Positions 1 to 9,533 of a stretch of DNA of 51,340 bases are shown here, one piece after another. Below the pieces are notes generated by a model. The model saw only the letters and a list, made by a program, of their open reading frames with translations, did not search any database and was not told the origin of the DNA. Source of the DNA: Cytophagales bacterium (GTDB lineage Bacteria; Bacteroidota; Bacteroidia; Cytophagales; Cyclobacteriaceae). The DNA lies in assembly GCA_022360055.1 (NCBI GenBank), contig JAKSDO010000183.1, positions 1 through 51,340 of the forward strand, written 5' to 3'. A program made the translations under genes and the position numbers. Every line of letters begins with the position of its first letter. Position 1 is the stretch's first letter.

Positions 1-453
1 GTATGAACAAATATAAATATTTGAACGCATAGTTATCAAGATTATAGACGGTTTGAAGAATTCGAGGATCGTGTTCGACCATTGGTTTCCAGGCAGGCAT
101 GATCCGATTCCCGGGGTTTGCACTTTTACAAAATATGGGCATCCGGATGATAAGAAACGCAAATGTTTAATGTCCCGGCTATTCCGTACGGGTCCGTATG
201 GGGATTCCCGGTTCGGAAAAGTACGGGAATTCACCGGTGCCGTTGAAAAAGAAGGCCGGCGAGGCAGCCCTTCTTCGCGTCGGATACACATTGAAAGATC
301 GACAGCGTGTCTTCGACTGCCCCTCCGTCGATCGTTGTCTTCCTCCTCTCCGGGTGATCCGATGATACGCCGAGCGTTTCCCGCGGATAACACGGAGAGG
401 TTGGAATTTTTCCGCCGGGTTACGGTCCTGGCCTAAGAAAAGAAAGGCTCCGG
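1..453. other. Gene-free stretch at window start
   Basis: I see no recognisable gene here. Open frames exist on both strands (for example 53-436 on plus and 179-457 on minus), but their translations are rich in Arg, Ser and Pro, overlap each other, and show no domain or signal peptide. The stretch may be decayed coding sequence, since a protein-end remnant lies immediately to its right. Confidence 0.5.
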
Positions 454-543
454 TCAATTATAGACGAACCAGGTAGTTGCCGTACAGTCCCTGTCGGTTC
501 TAAACCTGATCCAGCGCGCCTGAAACACCGCATCCAATCTCAT
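454..543 (-). pseudogene. 29-codon remnant of a lost gene's C-terminus
   Basis: A short frame starts at an ATG overlapping the stop of the upstream gene (ATGA at 540-543) and ends with TGA at 454-456. The translation contains ARWIRFRTDRDCTATTWFVYN-like text (the pieces ARWIRFRT and DRDCTATTWF are readable), which looks like the last beta strands of a secreted carbohydrate-active or sialidase-type protein. Its body is absent, so the likely reading is the 3' end of a neighbouring gene left by a deletion. A real 29-residue peptide is possible but less likely. No family name can be assigned. Confidence 0.4.
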
Positions 544-3179
544 TTCCTTATCAGCCAGGCTTCGGATACAATTGTTCCCCAGCCTCCCGAGTTTCGCCAC
601 TGTTCGACAGTGACCCTGTCTCCGTGTGCTACATCCGGAGCTTTCTCAAACCGAATGACCAATTCTCCATCGCCGGTTGCCTCTTGAGGGACATCGAACG
701 TAAAGAAATCACTCATTTGCAACGGTAATTCGACCTTATCCGCAATCAGATAATCATCCGCATAGATGGATTGAGATCGCTGATTCATGCGCATGGCATA
801 TCGCTCCTGGTACCAGGGACGTACCAGGGTAAAACGAATTTTGTAGGAAGCGGCAGGATCCAGATTGCGATAATGCAGCGTTACCCCCTGTTTTTCGTCC
901 TGTGTAAAATGCATGGATCGCTGGCTCGGTCTGTTCCCCTCGGAAAGCATCTGCTGTACATAGGGCTGCCCGTGGTCGTACGGGTATCCGAATATTACAT
1001 TCGGTGCTACATTGGCTGTGCCCAGGTTATCGTATTGACCACCCTCGCCGGGATTTTCATAATCAACAATCATCATAAGCAAGTCTCTGCGCTCTTTTTT
1101 TGAAGCTTCCGCAGCTCTTTGCAACTGGCGCTTCAACCAGCCCAAACCGATAAAATCATGTTTTAAATTGAAGTACCCATCATTTCGCACACCAAAAAGA
1201 CTGTCACTCGCCGCTCCGAGTTTACCTGCTTCCTCCCGCAGTCGCCTCATTTCTTCCGTTTCTTCCAAATCATCTTTCAACAGACTTAAAACCCCGAAAA
1301 CGGCATCTTTTGTCGCTCCTTGCTTCAATATCAGGCCGACCTGACCTTCAACTTCTTTCTGCAGATCCATTTGCCGCCCGACGGCCAGTTGCACATACCG
1401 GTCCAGTGCGCCTTTCTGCATATACATCCTCCACAACCAATTGTCTTTCATGATATTCTCAGGCATTATCTTACCCGCTTCCGCCACCAACCGATAATAA
1501 TCCGATATCCCCTCTTTCCCAGGCAGTGGTTTTCCCGGAATTTCCTCTAGATTTTCTTCCAACTGAAACAACGCTTCGGCCATAAAGGAACCGGCCTCTC
1601 TTCCAAACCAGGTCGCGCAATATTCGTCGACAACCTCTTCGACAGTCATTCGCGGCGACCACAACAACCGCTGCCACATCCATTGATTGAAATGGTCGTG
1701 GTGACCGCTGGAGTGTGTAATATCACCTACCGCATAGCGCATCAAATCATTGAAGACCCGGTGGTATTGCCTAGGCCATGCATAGAAAGTCAGACGATTG
1801 TAGACCATCGTCAGAAATTGGTCGGGCCTTCGTTCATAGATGTCGTGACTCCAGTGCGGCGGCAGATCTCCGTTGCGGTCGGCCCTGGGATACATCTGGA
1901 TGTAGGCGTGCTGCGCATATTTCCAATGGGTAATTTCGTTGAAGTACACCAGCTTGTGTCCGGGAGGCATTTGCCGGATAATTTCATACGGATACAATCC
2001 GTAGGGACCGAAACCCGGATAGCGGAACAGGTCCATCCTGTGCGTTTGCCGGTGACCGGGTTGCCAGGTTGTCGCGTCTGATCCCGGAGCATAGCCCCAT
2101 GCCCACAACCAGGTTCTCGGCTTCTCCCGGAGATAGGAGAAAATGGCGTTGTCATCATCATTGTCAAACTTCTGGTTGGTGAAATATACACGTGTATCCG
2201 GGTGGTACGTATGAATGATGTTGGCCATCTCTTCAACCAACGTGATGAACGGCATTCCGTAAGGATCGCATTTGTCGCACTCGCATCCGCCTCCGTCGCC
2301 GCCTTTAATTTTGATCAAATCAAATCGCGGACTATGCTTTACATAATCCTCGCACTTTTTCAGCAAGTGTTCGCGCGCCGCATCAACCGAAAGACACACA
2401 TAGCCTCTCCTTCCGATCGATTCGGCTGCCAACCATTCGGGATTGTCTACATCTCCCGCTGCATTGGCGCTGAATCCTCCCTGCGTCATCAATCCGTAAG
2501 ATCGGATAAAATCAAACACCGGTCCCGGCTGTGTGCTGAACACATTTGCCCCGGCCAAGGCATAATCCAAAATCACTCGCTGTGTCTCCTGCGCCGTCCA
2601 GTCCCTGACTTTTGCCAGTCGCTTGGCCACATGGCTCTGTCCGTATTGCGTACCGCGGATTTCAAAAGCCGGAGCTGTTCGAATGTCCAGTTCTTCAGGT
2701 AAAAGAATATGATCTTTTCGGGGTGTTGCTTGTCGCAAAATTTCACCAACCGCGTAGAGACATCCCCGGTCGTCAATTCCGGCGGCAACAAGCACATGAT
2801 GTTCAGTCCTGCGCAAAAGAAATCCTTCCGGCCCGGGGGCCAATTCCGTAAGCACGGGAATTCGATGCTTGTCAAATTGCTTTTTGATGTCCTCGTGATG
2901 ATCCGGCCTGCCGAGTAAAATGACAAGTTCGGAAGATGAATCCGGAACAGGACCGTCGGTCACGGCGGCGCTCACCTCACTTTTTTCGACAAGGCGATCC
3001 TTTAATAAAAGTGCCACCCGTTTTTCAACTTCATTCGCCTCCTCGCCGGTAATAATCGATATGGTTTTGAATTTGGAAGCACGCACTTCGAAGGCATAAC
3101 CGGAGAATTGAATCCCCAGGAAACCGATGCCGAGAAAGAGCAGAAAGATTTTTACACATCCGGTACTTTTATTCATCAT
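540..3179 (-). CDS. Secreted glycan-active protein with GH67/GH20-like N-terminal domain
   Basis: Residues 1-30 form a hydrophobic signal peptide; the second Met may be the true start. Residues about 38-165 resemble the alpha/beta domain that precedes catalytic barrels in GH67 alpha-glucuronidases and GH20 hexosaminidases, including the stretch AAGIDDRGCLYAVGEIL. A barrel-like region begins at APAFEIRGTQYG (169-180). It carries a glycine/cysteine-rich loop, GGDGGGCECDKC (293-304), whose CxCxxC spacing could bind a metal or form disulfides. The C-terminal 150 residues look like a beta-sandwich and end in SEAWLIRK. The divergently transcribed gene at 3344 has the same layout and a matching C-terminus, so the two are paralogues. 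Export and the sulfatase/GH2 neighbourhood point to polysaccharide breakdown, perhaps of a uronic-acid polymer. I cannot place it in a GH family, and the catalytic residues are not identified. Confidence 0.7.
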   Translation of the reverse strand: MMNKSTGCVKIFLLFLGIGFLGIQFSGYAFEVRASKFKTISIITGEEANEVEKRVALLLKDRLVEKSEVSAAVTDGPVPDSSSELVILLGRPDHHEDIKKQFDKHRIPVLTELAPGPEGFLLRRTEHHVLVAAGIDDRGCLYAVGEILRQATPRKDHILLPEELDIRTAPAFEIRGTQYGQSHVAKRLAKVRDWTAQETQRVILDYALAGANVFSTQPGPVFDFIRSYGLMTQGGFSANAAGDVDNPEWLAAESIGRRGYVCLSVDAAREHLLKKCEDYVKHSPRFDLIKIKGGDGGGCECDKCDPYGMPFITLVEEMANIIHTYHPDTRVYFTNQKFDNDDDNAIFSYLREKPRTWLWAWGYAPGSDATTWQPGHRQTHRMDLFRYPGFGPYGLYPYEIIRQMPPGHKLVYFNEITHWKYAQHAYIQMYPRADRNGDLPPHWSHDIYERRPDQFLTMVYNRLTFYAWPRQYHRVFNDLMRYAVGDITHSSGHHDHFNQWMWQRLLWSPRMTVEEVVDEYCATWFGREAGSFMAEALFQLEENLEEIPGKPLPGKEGISDYYRLVAEAGKIMPENIMKDNWLWRMYMQKGALDRYVQLAVGRQMDLQKEVEGQVGLILKQGATKDAVFGVLSLLKDDLEETEEMRRLREEAGKLGAASDSLFGVRNDGYFNLKHDFIGLGWLKRQLQRAAEASKKERRDLLMMIVDYENPGEGGQYDNLGTANVAPNVIFGYPYDHGQPYVQQMLSEGNRPSQRSMHFTQDEKQGVTLHYRNLDPAASYKIRFTLVRPWYQERYAMRMNQRSQSIYADDYLIADKVELPLQMSDFFTFDVPQEATGDGELVIRFEKAPDVAHGDRVTVEQWRNSGGWGTIVSEAWLIRK

Positions 3180-3343
3180 AATCTTTTGATATTTGGAATC
3201 TACATTTAAGACTTTAATCTCATAAAATCAGGCCATCCGATTCCTCTTCAAATTCAGTGATTCCCCGCAATCAGATAGCCCTATTATTCCCACCGGGCGT
3301 AATAATGGTGAAGTTTGTGATTTACTGAATCAAAACAGCTCCA
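3180..3343. promoter_or_regulatory. Divergent intergenic region between two paralogues
   Basis: These 164 bp separate the 5' ends of two oppositely transcribed paralogues and must hold the promoter of each. I searched both strands by eye for the Bacteroidota -7 motif TAnnTTTG and found no convincing match, so no promoter position is proposed. Confidence 0.35.
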
Positions 3344-5713
3344 ATGTCCGATCTTTTATATGAAATGTTCAAATCCATGGGAATTAAAAGCTTTGCACCG
3401 CTTACTGTTTTCTTGCTTACAATATCTATGGGCTATAGCGCTCCAATTGATATTTCAAAATCGGGTATAATCATTTCGCCCGATATCAAATCTACGGTTC
3501 AGGCTTCCGCCCTGGAAATTCTGCAGGAGGAAATCCAAAAACGCAATGGAGCAACATGGAAAAAAATTGATGCCTGGTCCCGTGCCAGGAAAACCGTTAT
3601 AGCTTTGACCCTTTCGACATCCGGGGAATTAGCAGGGGTGCGCGTGCCCGTTCGCCCGGATAAATCTCTCCCGGAATGGCAACCGGAGGGTTTCCGGCTG
3701 CTTTATGATCAAACCGGGGAAACGGATATTCTTTGGATCATTGGAGCGGATTCTCGGGCAGTAATTTTTGGAATCGGCAAATTGCTCAGAACTGCCAAAA
3801 TCGGGTCCGGACATGTGATCATAGACGATCAATTGGACGTAGCTTCCTCACCGGCCTATTCTTTGCGCGGCCACCAGATCGGATACCGGAATACGGCAAA
3901 TTCATATGATGCATGGAGTGTGGAACAATACGACCGGTACATCAGAGCGTTGGCACTATTTGGCACAAATGCCGTTGAGAATATCCCTCCGCTCAAAAAA
4001 GACCCCAGTCCGCATTTTAAAATTTCAAGGGAGGAGATGCATGTGAAGATGAGCGCGATCTGTGACAAATACGATATCGAATACTGGGTGTGGACGCCGG
4101 CGGTGGTCGATCTCACGGATGAGGGTCTCCGCACCAAAGAGCTTGACCTTCATGAAGCGAACTACAAAAAAGTACCTCGTCTGGACAATATTTTTTTTCC
4201 GGGAGGCGACCCCGGGCACAATCATCCGAGGGAAGTTATGCCGTTTCTCAAGGATTTACATTCCAGACTTGTAAAATATCATCCGGATGCCGGCATCTGG
4301 ATTTCGCTCCAGGGATTTAGCCAGGAACAGATCGATTATTTTTATCAATATCTAAAAGCGTACAAACCTGCCTGGCTTCGGGGTGTGGTATCCGGTCCCA
4401 GCAGCCCTTCGATTTCAGAGACCAGGTATCGATTACCCGAACAATACAAACACCGGCACTATCCCGACATCACCCACAATGTGCGCTGCGATTACCCGGC
4501 GCTCAATTTCGACCAGGCATTCGCGCTGACCATCGGCAGGGAAGGCATTAACCCTCAGCCGGTTTATTACGCTAAAATCCATGAAAAATATGCACCTTTC
4601 ACAGATGGATTTATCTCCTATTCCGACGGATGTCATGACGATGTGAATAAGGTGATCTGGAGCCAGCGGGCTTGGAATCCGCACAAAAGTGTTCGCGATA
4701 TCCTGATCGAATACAGCCGGTTTTTCTTCAATGCAAAGGTCGGGATTGCGGCGACCGAAGGCATACTCGGGCTGGAGAAAAATTGGGACGGATCGCTCAA
4801 AGACAATGGAAGCGTAGAGCCGACGTTGGCCTTTTGGCAAAATCTTGAGGATCAATATCCAAAACTATCCTCGAATTGGCGATGGCAGCTCTTGGTATTA
4901 AGGGCATATTATGACGCCTATATCCGGCGCAGGCTGATCAACGAAACCAAACTGGAATCCCAGGCCAACAAAGTACTGGAAAAAGCAGGATCTGCAGGGC
5001 TACAGGAAGCCATGAATAATGCCTTGGAAATTGTAAAAAAAGCTGATGCGGAGCCTATTGCCAACGACCTGAGAAAAACGATTGACGAATACTGTGAAAA
5101 GCTTTTCCGATCCTGTGGTTTGCAGACAAGTGTCGACAGATATAAGGCCAGTAATTCCCAGCGCGGCTGTATCCTGGACTTTGTCGATTATCCGCTCAAT
5201 AACCGGTGGTGGCTGGAAGATCAATTCAAGTTGATTGCACAGATGAAAACCGAAGAAGAAAAACTCGAGCGCATAAAGATTATTTATTCCTGGGAAAATC
5301 CGGGACCGGGCAGCTACTATGATAATGTATCGAATATTGCTCAAAGTCCGCGCGTGACTACGACGGTGTATGATGCGGTGGATTTCGGCTGGTGGGATTC
5401 GGGGTACTGCCGTTGGCGGCTTTCATCGCAGGTCTACCAGAACGATCCGGTCCTGGAATATGAGGATCTCGATCCGGACGCAAGGTACATCGTGCGGGTG
5501 GCAGGATATGGAGAAGCGTTGATCCGAATTGACGGACACCGGTTAGAACCGCTGGTTTATGACAAAGAACGCGAGGGATTTAAGGAATTTGTCGTACCGA
5601 AACAAGCCGTTGGGGACGGACAGATCCGGATCACATTTGACCGGCCCGAAGAATCCCACCTGCGGTGGAAGTATTATTCAAGTGTTTCGGATGTGTGGCT
5701 AATAAAAAGATAA
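3344..5713 (+). CDS. Secreted paralogue with GH67/GH20-like N-terminal domain
   Basis: The annotated start gives 789 residues. The Met at codon 12 (3377) places a clean signal peptide (IKSFAPLTVFLLTISMGYSA) at the N-terminus and is the more likely start. A GH67/GH20-type N-terminal domain (about 35-165) leads into a barrel-like region starting at SPAYSLRGHQIGYR. The loop FPGGDPGHNHP occupies the place of the cysteine-rich GGDGGGCECDKC loop of the divergent paralogue, so the cysteines are not conserved. ENPGPGSYYDN, followed by a beta-sandwich ending SVSDVWLIKR, matches the paralogue's C-terminus. The next gene starts 8 bp after the stop, so the two are probably cotranscribed. A role in cleaving an acidic or amino-sugar glycan is an inference from the fold; the reaction is unknown. 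Confidence 0.7.
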   Translation: MSDLLYEMFKSMGIKSFAPLTVFLLTISMGYSAPIDISKSGIIISPDIKSTVQASALEILQEEIQKRNGATWKKIDAWSRARKTVIALTLSTSGELAGVRVPVRPDKSLPEWQPEGFRLLYDQTGETDILWIIGADSRAVIFGIGKLLRTAKIGSGHVIIDDQLDVASSPAYSLRGHQIGYRNTANSYDAWSVEQYDRYIRALALFGTNAVENIPPLKKDPSPHFKISREEMHVKMSAICDKYDIEYWVWTPAVVDLTDEGLRTKELDLHEANYKKVPRLDNIFFPGGDPGHNHPREVMPFLKDLHSRLVKYHPDAGIWISLQGFSQEQIDYFYQYLKAYKPAWLRGVVSGPSSPSISETRYRLPEQYKHRHYPDITHNVRCDYPALNFDQAFALTIGREGINPQPVYYAKIHEKYAPFTDGFISYSDGCHDDVNKVIWSQRAWNPHKSVRDILIEYSRFFFNAKVGIAATEGILGLEKNWDGSLKDNGSVEPTLAFWQNLEDQYPKLSSNWRWQLLVLRAYYDAYIRRRLINETKLESQANKVLEKAGSAGLQEAMNNALEIVKKADAEPIANDLRKTIDEYCEKLFRSCGLQTSVDRYKASNSQRGCILDFVDYPLNNRWWLEDQFKLIAQMKTEEEKLERIKIIYSWENPGPGSYYDNVSNIAQSPRVTTTVYDAVDFGWWDSGYCRWRLSSQVYQNDPVLEYEDLDPDARYIVRVAGYGEALIRIDGHRLEPLVYDKEREGFKEFVVPKQAVGDGQIRITFDRPEESHLRWKYYSSVSDVWLIKR

Positions 5714-5720
5714 AGAAAAT

Positions 5721-8030
5721 ATGAACAGGCAGGCATTTAATTTTCTAATCGCCGGATTTTGCGCTTTTCTTTCCTGTGAATCGAAGAAAGAAGCTTCGCG
5801 ACAAACGTCCCAACCGGTTTACCTGGATACACCATATCTTCAGGACTATGCGATCAAGTATCATGCTGAAAGCGATGATCTGGAATTTAAAAAGGTTTTT
5901 ACGGATCGCAACGATGTGATCCAGGTATTGACTTCCGGAGGATTGTACAGGCCAAGCAACGGACATTTCCAATATCCCGGCTTATTAAAACCCGACAAGA
6001 CCTATCTTCCCATGGCGGATAAATTGCTTTCGGACATGTGTGTTTACCGGAGGCAGTTTGTATATCTGGATCATGAGGCCGTGTTCAGCAATGCATGGGC
6101 CGGAAAGCTATTTTCAAGACATGAATTCCCTTCTGCCGACATGGTCTGTGCAGGTTCCGATGCTGAGTTTATGATATCGGACGGCACCGGGCTCCGCTTG
6201 ATCGTGGATTCCGAAACCATTTGGGCCTCAAAATCAGACCTTGAATCCATACGGGATATTAAATATGATCAGGGGGATAAAACGTTTTTCATTTTATCCG
6301 AAGGGGCGATGCACGCATTTTCAAAAACGACAAAGCGCCTGGATAAGATCATCGGCGGAAGCGGATTCACATGTTTCGAATTATTGCCGGACAATTCCCT
6401 GGTTATCGGTTCAAATGATGGTTACCGAAAATATAGCCTTGCCGGAAGTCCAATGGGTGAGAAGATGACCAAACTTCCGTGGACCGAAATCACGGCAATC
6501 AAGTCGATCGACGGAAAGCTTTGGTTCGGTTCGACAAAAGGGGCCTTCATGCTCAAAGAAGACGGCAAATTCAACTATTATTACGGATTGCGCTGGCTTC
6601 CGGGCGAAAAAGTGATTCATATTTCCGGCGGACCGGAAAAATCGGTGTTGATCCTGACCGACAAAGGATTGGGACAGATCTGTTTCGAAGAAATGACTTT
6701 GGAGGATAAAGCCATGCGCTATGAGAAGCAGGTAAGGCAAAGGCAAATCCGCTATGGCATCAACAGCAATGTGACCCGGTTAAAAAATCACGATCTGTCG
6801 ACGGCGGAGAACCGCGTCGCGGACAGCGATAACCTTTGGACCGGAATGTATCTTGGAAGCCAGCTTTTCCGCTACCTGGCCACCGGGTCGGAGGAGGCGA
6901 GACAGAACTGCTACGAAGCGTTTGAAGCCATGGAACGTATGCACGAAATCAATGGAATCCCCGGGCTCTTCGGGAGATCTTTCGAACGCAGGGGCTACCA
7001 GGAATTCAAAAAAGAATTCCGCTCCTATGTGGAAAACTACTGGTACGAAGGATACCAGGGAACGGTAAGCTGGCGGCATGCGGATGATCCGGAATGGGAT
7101 TGGCGGGCTTCGGCCAGCAGCGACCAGACCGTAGGGCAGATCTTCTCCCTGATCCTGGTTGCGGAATACATGGACGACGAAGCCTGGAAACAGCGGGCGA
7201 TCCGGCTGTTGGACGGATTGATGGCCTATATTGTCGAAAATGATTTTTGCCTGATCGATTACAACGGGATGCCCTCGCTTTGGGGGAGATGGCATCCTGC
7301 GTACGTCAACCGGTTTGACACCATGATTGGCGACCGGAAGATCTGTTCTTCCAATATCATTGCATTCCTGCAGGCCGCCTATCGATTTACCGGCAAGGAA
7401 CTTTTTAAGGAAAAAGCCTTTTACCTTATGAACGAGCACGGATATCTTGAAAACCTCGCAAGGCCGGTATCGGAAATCGGTCACGCCCCAAAAGATGCCG
7501 ACGCATGGAGCAAGATGCTTTCCAACGGATGGAACCATTCCGACGACGAGATGTACTTCCTGGCCTACTGGGCCTTATACCCTTACGCGTTGAACGATAC
7601 GCTGAAAGCGATCTACAGAGAAGCCATCCGGGACCATTGGGAGCTCGAAAGGCCGGAGAAAAATTCACTGTGGAACTTTTGCTATGCCATGACGGGCGCC
7701 GCCGAATTTGATCTGGAGGAATCCATCTGGCACCTCAAGGAATTTCCACTGGATATGGTCCAATATGAAACCCGCAACAGCCACAGAAAAGATATTGAAT
7801 TTATGGAGCCGGGTTTCTGGGGACAAACCACCGGAGAAGTGCTTCCTCCGGATGAACGCCCGGAACTCAAACATAACCGCAGTCTGTTCAAGCTGGACGC
7901 CGGAGACCGGCAAAGCGAACTCAGCGCGGGAGATACCTTTTTGCTTCCGTACTGGATGGGCAGGTTCCTGGGAGTGATCAGCGGTCCGCAAAGAATCCGT
8001 CAACCAGGTTACTCCGGGCAACCTGGCTGA
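5721..8030 (+). CDS. Lipoprotein with propeller-like N-half and alpha/alpha-barrel-like C-half
   Basis: The N-terminus has a lipoprotein signal with a lipobox ending at Cys19 (AFLSC), so the protein is probably membrane anchored. Residues about 40-350 contain repeated short strands with motifs such as DGKLWFGSTKGAFML and PDNSLVIGSNDGYRKY, which resemble blades of a two-component-type or quinoprotein-like beta-propeller. From about residue 360 the sequence becomes helical and Trp/Tyr-rich (SDNLWTGMYLGSQLFRYL, SASSDQTVGQIFSLILVAEY, DEMYFLAYWALYPYAL). This is the style of (alpha/alpha)6 toroid enzymes such as unsaturated glucuronyl hydrolases or polysaccharide lyases. The gene follows its upstream neighbour by 8 bp. 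Its last codons overlap the 3' end of the convergent sulfatase by 22 bp, inside a hairpin. No family is assigned with confidence. Confidence 0.65.
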   Translation: MNRQAFNFLIAGFCAFLSCESKKEASRQTSQPVYLDTPYLQDYAIKYHAESDDLEFKKVFTDRNDVIQVLTSGGLYRPSNGHFQYPGLLKPDKTYLPMADKLLSDMCVYRRQFVYLDHEAVFSNAWAGKLFSRHEFPSADMVCAGSDAEFMISDGTGLRLIVDSETIWASKSDLESIRDIKYDQGDKTFFILSEGAMHAFSKTTKRLDKIIGGSGFTCFELLPDNSLVIGSNDGYRKYSLAGSPMGEKMTKLPWTEITAIKSIDGKLWFGSTKGAFMLKEDGKFNYYYGLRWLPGEKVIHISGGPEKSVLILTDKGLGQICFEEMTLEDKAMRYEKQVRQRQIRYGINSNVTRLKNHDLSTAENRVADSDNLWTGMYLGSQLFRYLATGSEEARQNCYEAFEAMERMHEINGIPGLFGRSFERRGYQEFKKEFRSYVENYWYEGYQGTVSWRHADDPEWDWRASASSDQTVGQIFSLILVAEYMDDEAWKQRAIRLLDGLMAYIVENDFCLIDYNGMPSLWGRWHPAYVNRFDTMIGDRKICSSNIIAFLQAAYRFTGKELFKEKAFYLMNEHGYLENLARPVSEIGHAPKDADAWSKMLSNGWNHSDDEMYFLAYWALYPYALNDTLKAIYREAIRDHWELERPEKNSLWNFCYAMTGAAEFDLEESIWHLKEFPLDMVQYETRNSHRKDIEFMEPGFWGQTTGEVLPPDERPELKHNRSLFKLDAGDRQSELSAGDTFLLPYWMGRFLGVISGPQRIRQPGYSGQPG

Positions 8031-8034
8031 CGGA
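7996..8034. terminator. Bidirectional hairpin spanning two convergent stop codons
   Basis: The 15-nt arms 7996-8010 and 8020-8034 are complementary except for one A/C position and enclose a 9-nt loop. The hairpin covers the stop codon of the plus-strand gene (8028-8030) and that of the minus-strand sulfatase (8009-8011). The final residues of both proteins are therefore encoded by the hairpin. The core CAGGTTACTCCG recurs in the hairpin at 38342-38380. No strong T-run follows on either side, so the terminator role is inferred from position. Confidence 0.55.
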
Positions 8035-9496
8035 AACCCGGATTCAACTCGGCAGGTACCGGGGCGGCGGTTTGTTGCTGCCACTTCTTCAGCTTGGCGT
8101 ACATTTCAGCTTTCTTTTTCGGTTTCACACTCCCCATTTCATTTCTTTCTCCGGGGTCGTTTTTAAGGTTGAACAATTCGGTTTTACCGGATTCAAAATA
8201 TTCGATCAGCTTCCAATCTCCTTCCCGGATGACTCCGCAGGGGGTGGATCTCCAATAGGGGGCATCGTGTGAATCATCGAAGGACCGGTCTGCCCGATAC
8301 ATCTGTAAATAGGCTGGAAAATGCCAGAATAACGCCCGGTCTAGCGCCTTTTTACGCCCGTCTAATATAGGAAGCAGACTTTCACCGTCCAGATCAGCAT
8401 CTATAGAAACATCAATAACCTCTGTCAAGGTGGGAAAAATGTCCATGCCCAGTATAGGTGCATGGCTTACCGCGCCCGCACGCACCACGCCTGGCCATTT
8501 CACGAAGAACGGCACTCGTATCCCTCCTTCATAATACATGCCCTTTCCTCCCCTTAGCGGTTCGGCCACCGAAGCGCGACCGTACGGGCCGTTGTCTGAA
8601 GTAAAGATCACCAGGGTATTGTCCGTAAGTTTCAATTCATCCAGGGTATTCATCACTTTTTGAACGCCCTGGTCCATCGCCTCGATCATAGCCGCATATT
8701 TGGCGTGGTCGTGGAATTCTCCAGGTTTTTTTTCCATATATTTCTCCACCAGGTCCTCCCTGGCCTGTAGAGGCGTATGGACCGAATAAAACGGAAAGTA
8801 AACGAAAAACGGGCGTTGGGCATTTTTCCTGATCCAGTCGGACACCTCGGTGGAAAGCCGGTCCGGCAAATGCTCTCCGGTGGGGCCATCCGGTAGCGCC
8901 GGGTTTTTATAAGGGGAAAAGTAAGAGCCGGGGGCTCCACGATGACCGCCGCCAAAATTCTCGTCGAACCCGTAAGGAATAGGGTCATCCGAAAGGTGCC
9001 ATTTCCCAGCTATGCAAGTAGTATAGCCATTTTCCTTCAAAACACCGGGGAGTGTCTTAAACTTCCTGTCTAAGACTGTGGTATTTTTAGTCGGAATCAG
9101 CTTCCGGTGAATCGACTTTCCGCGGTCGGAATTTTTCACGGTGTAGACGCCGTGCCTCGGGGTGTAAAGACCTGTGATGAGACAAGCCCTCGATGGTGCG
9201 CAGTTTGCTGCGTTCGCATAGGCATTGGTAAATGTTATGCCTTCACGGGCAATGCGATCAATTGCCGGGGATTCGTAAAAGTCCGAACCTTGTACCCCGA
9301 GGTCGGTCCACCCCAGGTCATCGGCATAAAAAAGTATGATATTAGGCAGTTCATCCCTTTTTTCACCAGGCTTGTTTACCTCTGCACCTGCCTTACCCCA
9401 TGTTACATCCGGAAGGCCAATCATAGTCCCATAAACCAATAAAGAAAACAATATGGCAACTAACCCCAAATACTTTTTTCGTTTCATCGATTCCAT
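8009..9496 (-). CDS. Secreted S1-family sulfatase
   Basis: The protein is a formylglycine-dependent sulfatase that would remove sulfate esters from a polysaccharide or oligosaccharide in the periplasm. An N-terminal hydrophobic segment (about 8-28) is a signal peptide. The metal-binding start PNIILFYADDLGWTDLG lies at 51-67. The maturation signature C-A-P-S-R starts at Cys99, the residue converted to formylglycine, and is followed by LITG. Later conserved sulfatase pieces are GKWHL and FTSDNGPYG, which carries the Asp/Asn metal ligands. Its 495 residues are normal for the family. It is the last of three sulfatase genes in a row, 37 bp downstream of the previous one. The 3' end overlaps the convergent gene. 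The exact S1 subfamily and sulfate position are not readable. No maturase gene is visible in the window. Confidence 0.9.
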   Translation of the reverse strand: MESMKRKKYLGLVAILFSLLVYGTMIGLPDVTWGKAGAEVNKPGEKRDELPNIILFYADDLGWTDLGVQGSDFYESPAIDRIAREGITFTNAYANAANCAPSRACLITGLYTPRHGVYTVKNSDRGKSIHRKLIPTKNTTVLDRKFKTLPGVLKENGYTTCIAGKWHLSDDPIPYGFDENFGGGHRGAPGSYFSPYKNPALPDGPTGEHLPDRLSTEVSDWIRKNAQRPFFVYFPFYSVHTPLQAREDLVEKYMEKKPGEFHDHAKYAAMIEAMDQGVQKVMNTLDELKLTDNTLVIFTSDNGPYGRASVAEPLRGGKGMYYEGGIRVPFFVKWPGVVRAGAVSHAPILGMDIFPTLTEVIDVSIDADLDGESLLPILDGRKKALDRALFWHFPAYLQMYRADRSFDDSHDAPYWRSTPCGVIREGDWKLIEYFESGKTELFNLKNDPGERNEMGSVKPKKKAEMYAKLKKWQQQTAAPVPAELNPGFRQPGCPE

Positions 9497-9533
9497 ATTT
9501 TTTTAACGCGTATCCCAATCCTGTCTATAATTA

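Noticed and set aside
53-436. 127-codon plus-strand open frame near the window start
   Set aside because: Arg/Ser/Pro-rich translation without domain or signal, and overlapped by an equally poor minus-strand frame.
6780-7538. 252-codon minus-strand open frame inside the 5721-8030 gene
   Set aside because: It is antisense to a gene with clear domain-like sequence and has no signal or domain of its own.
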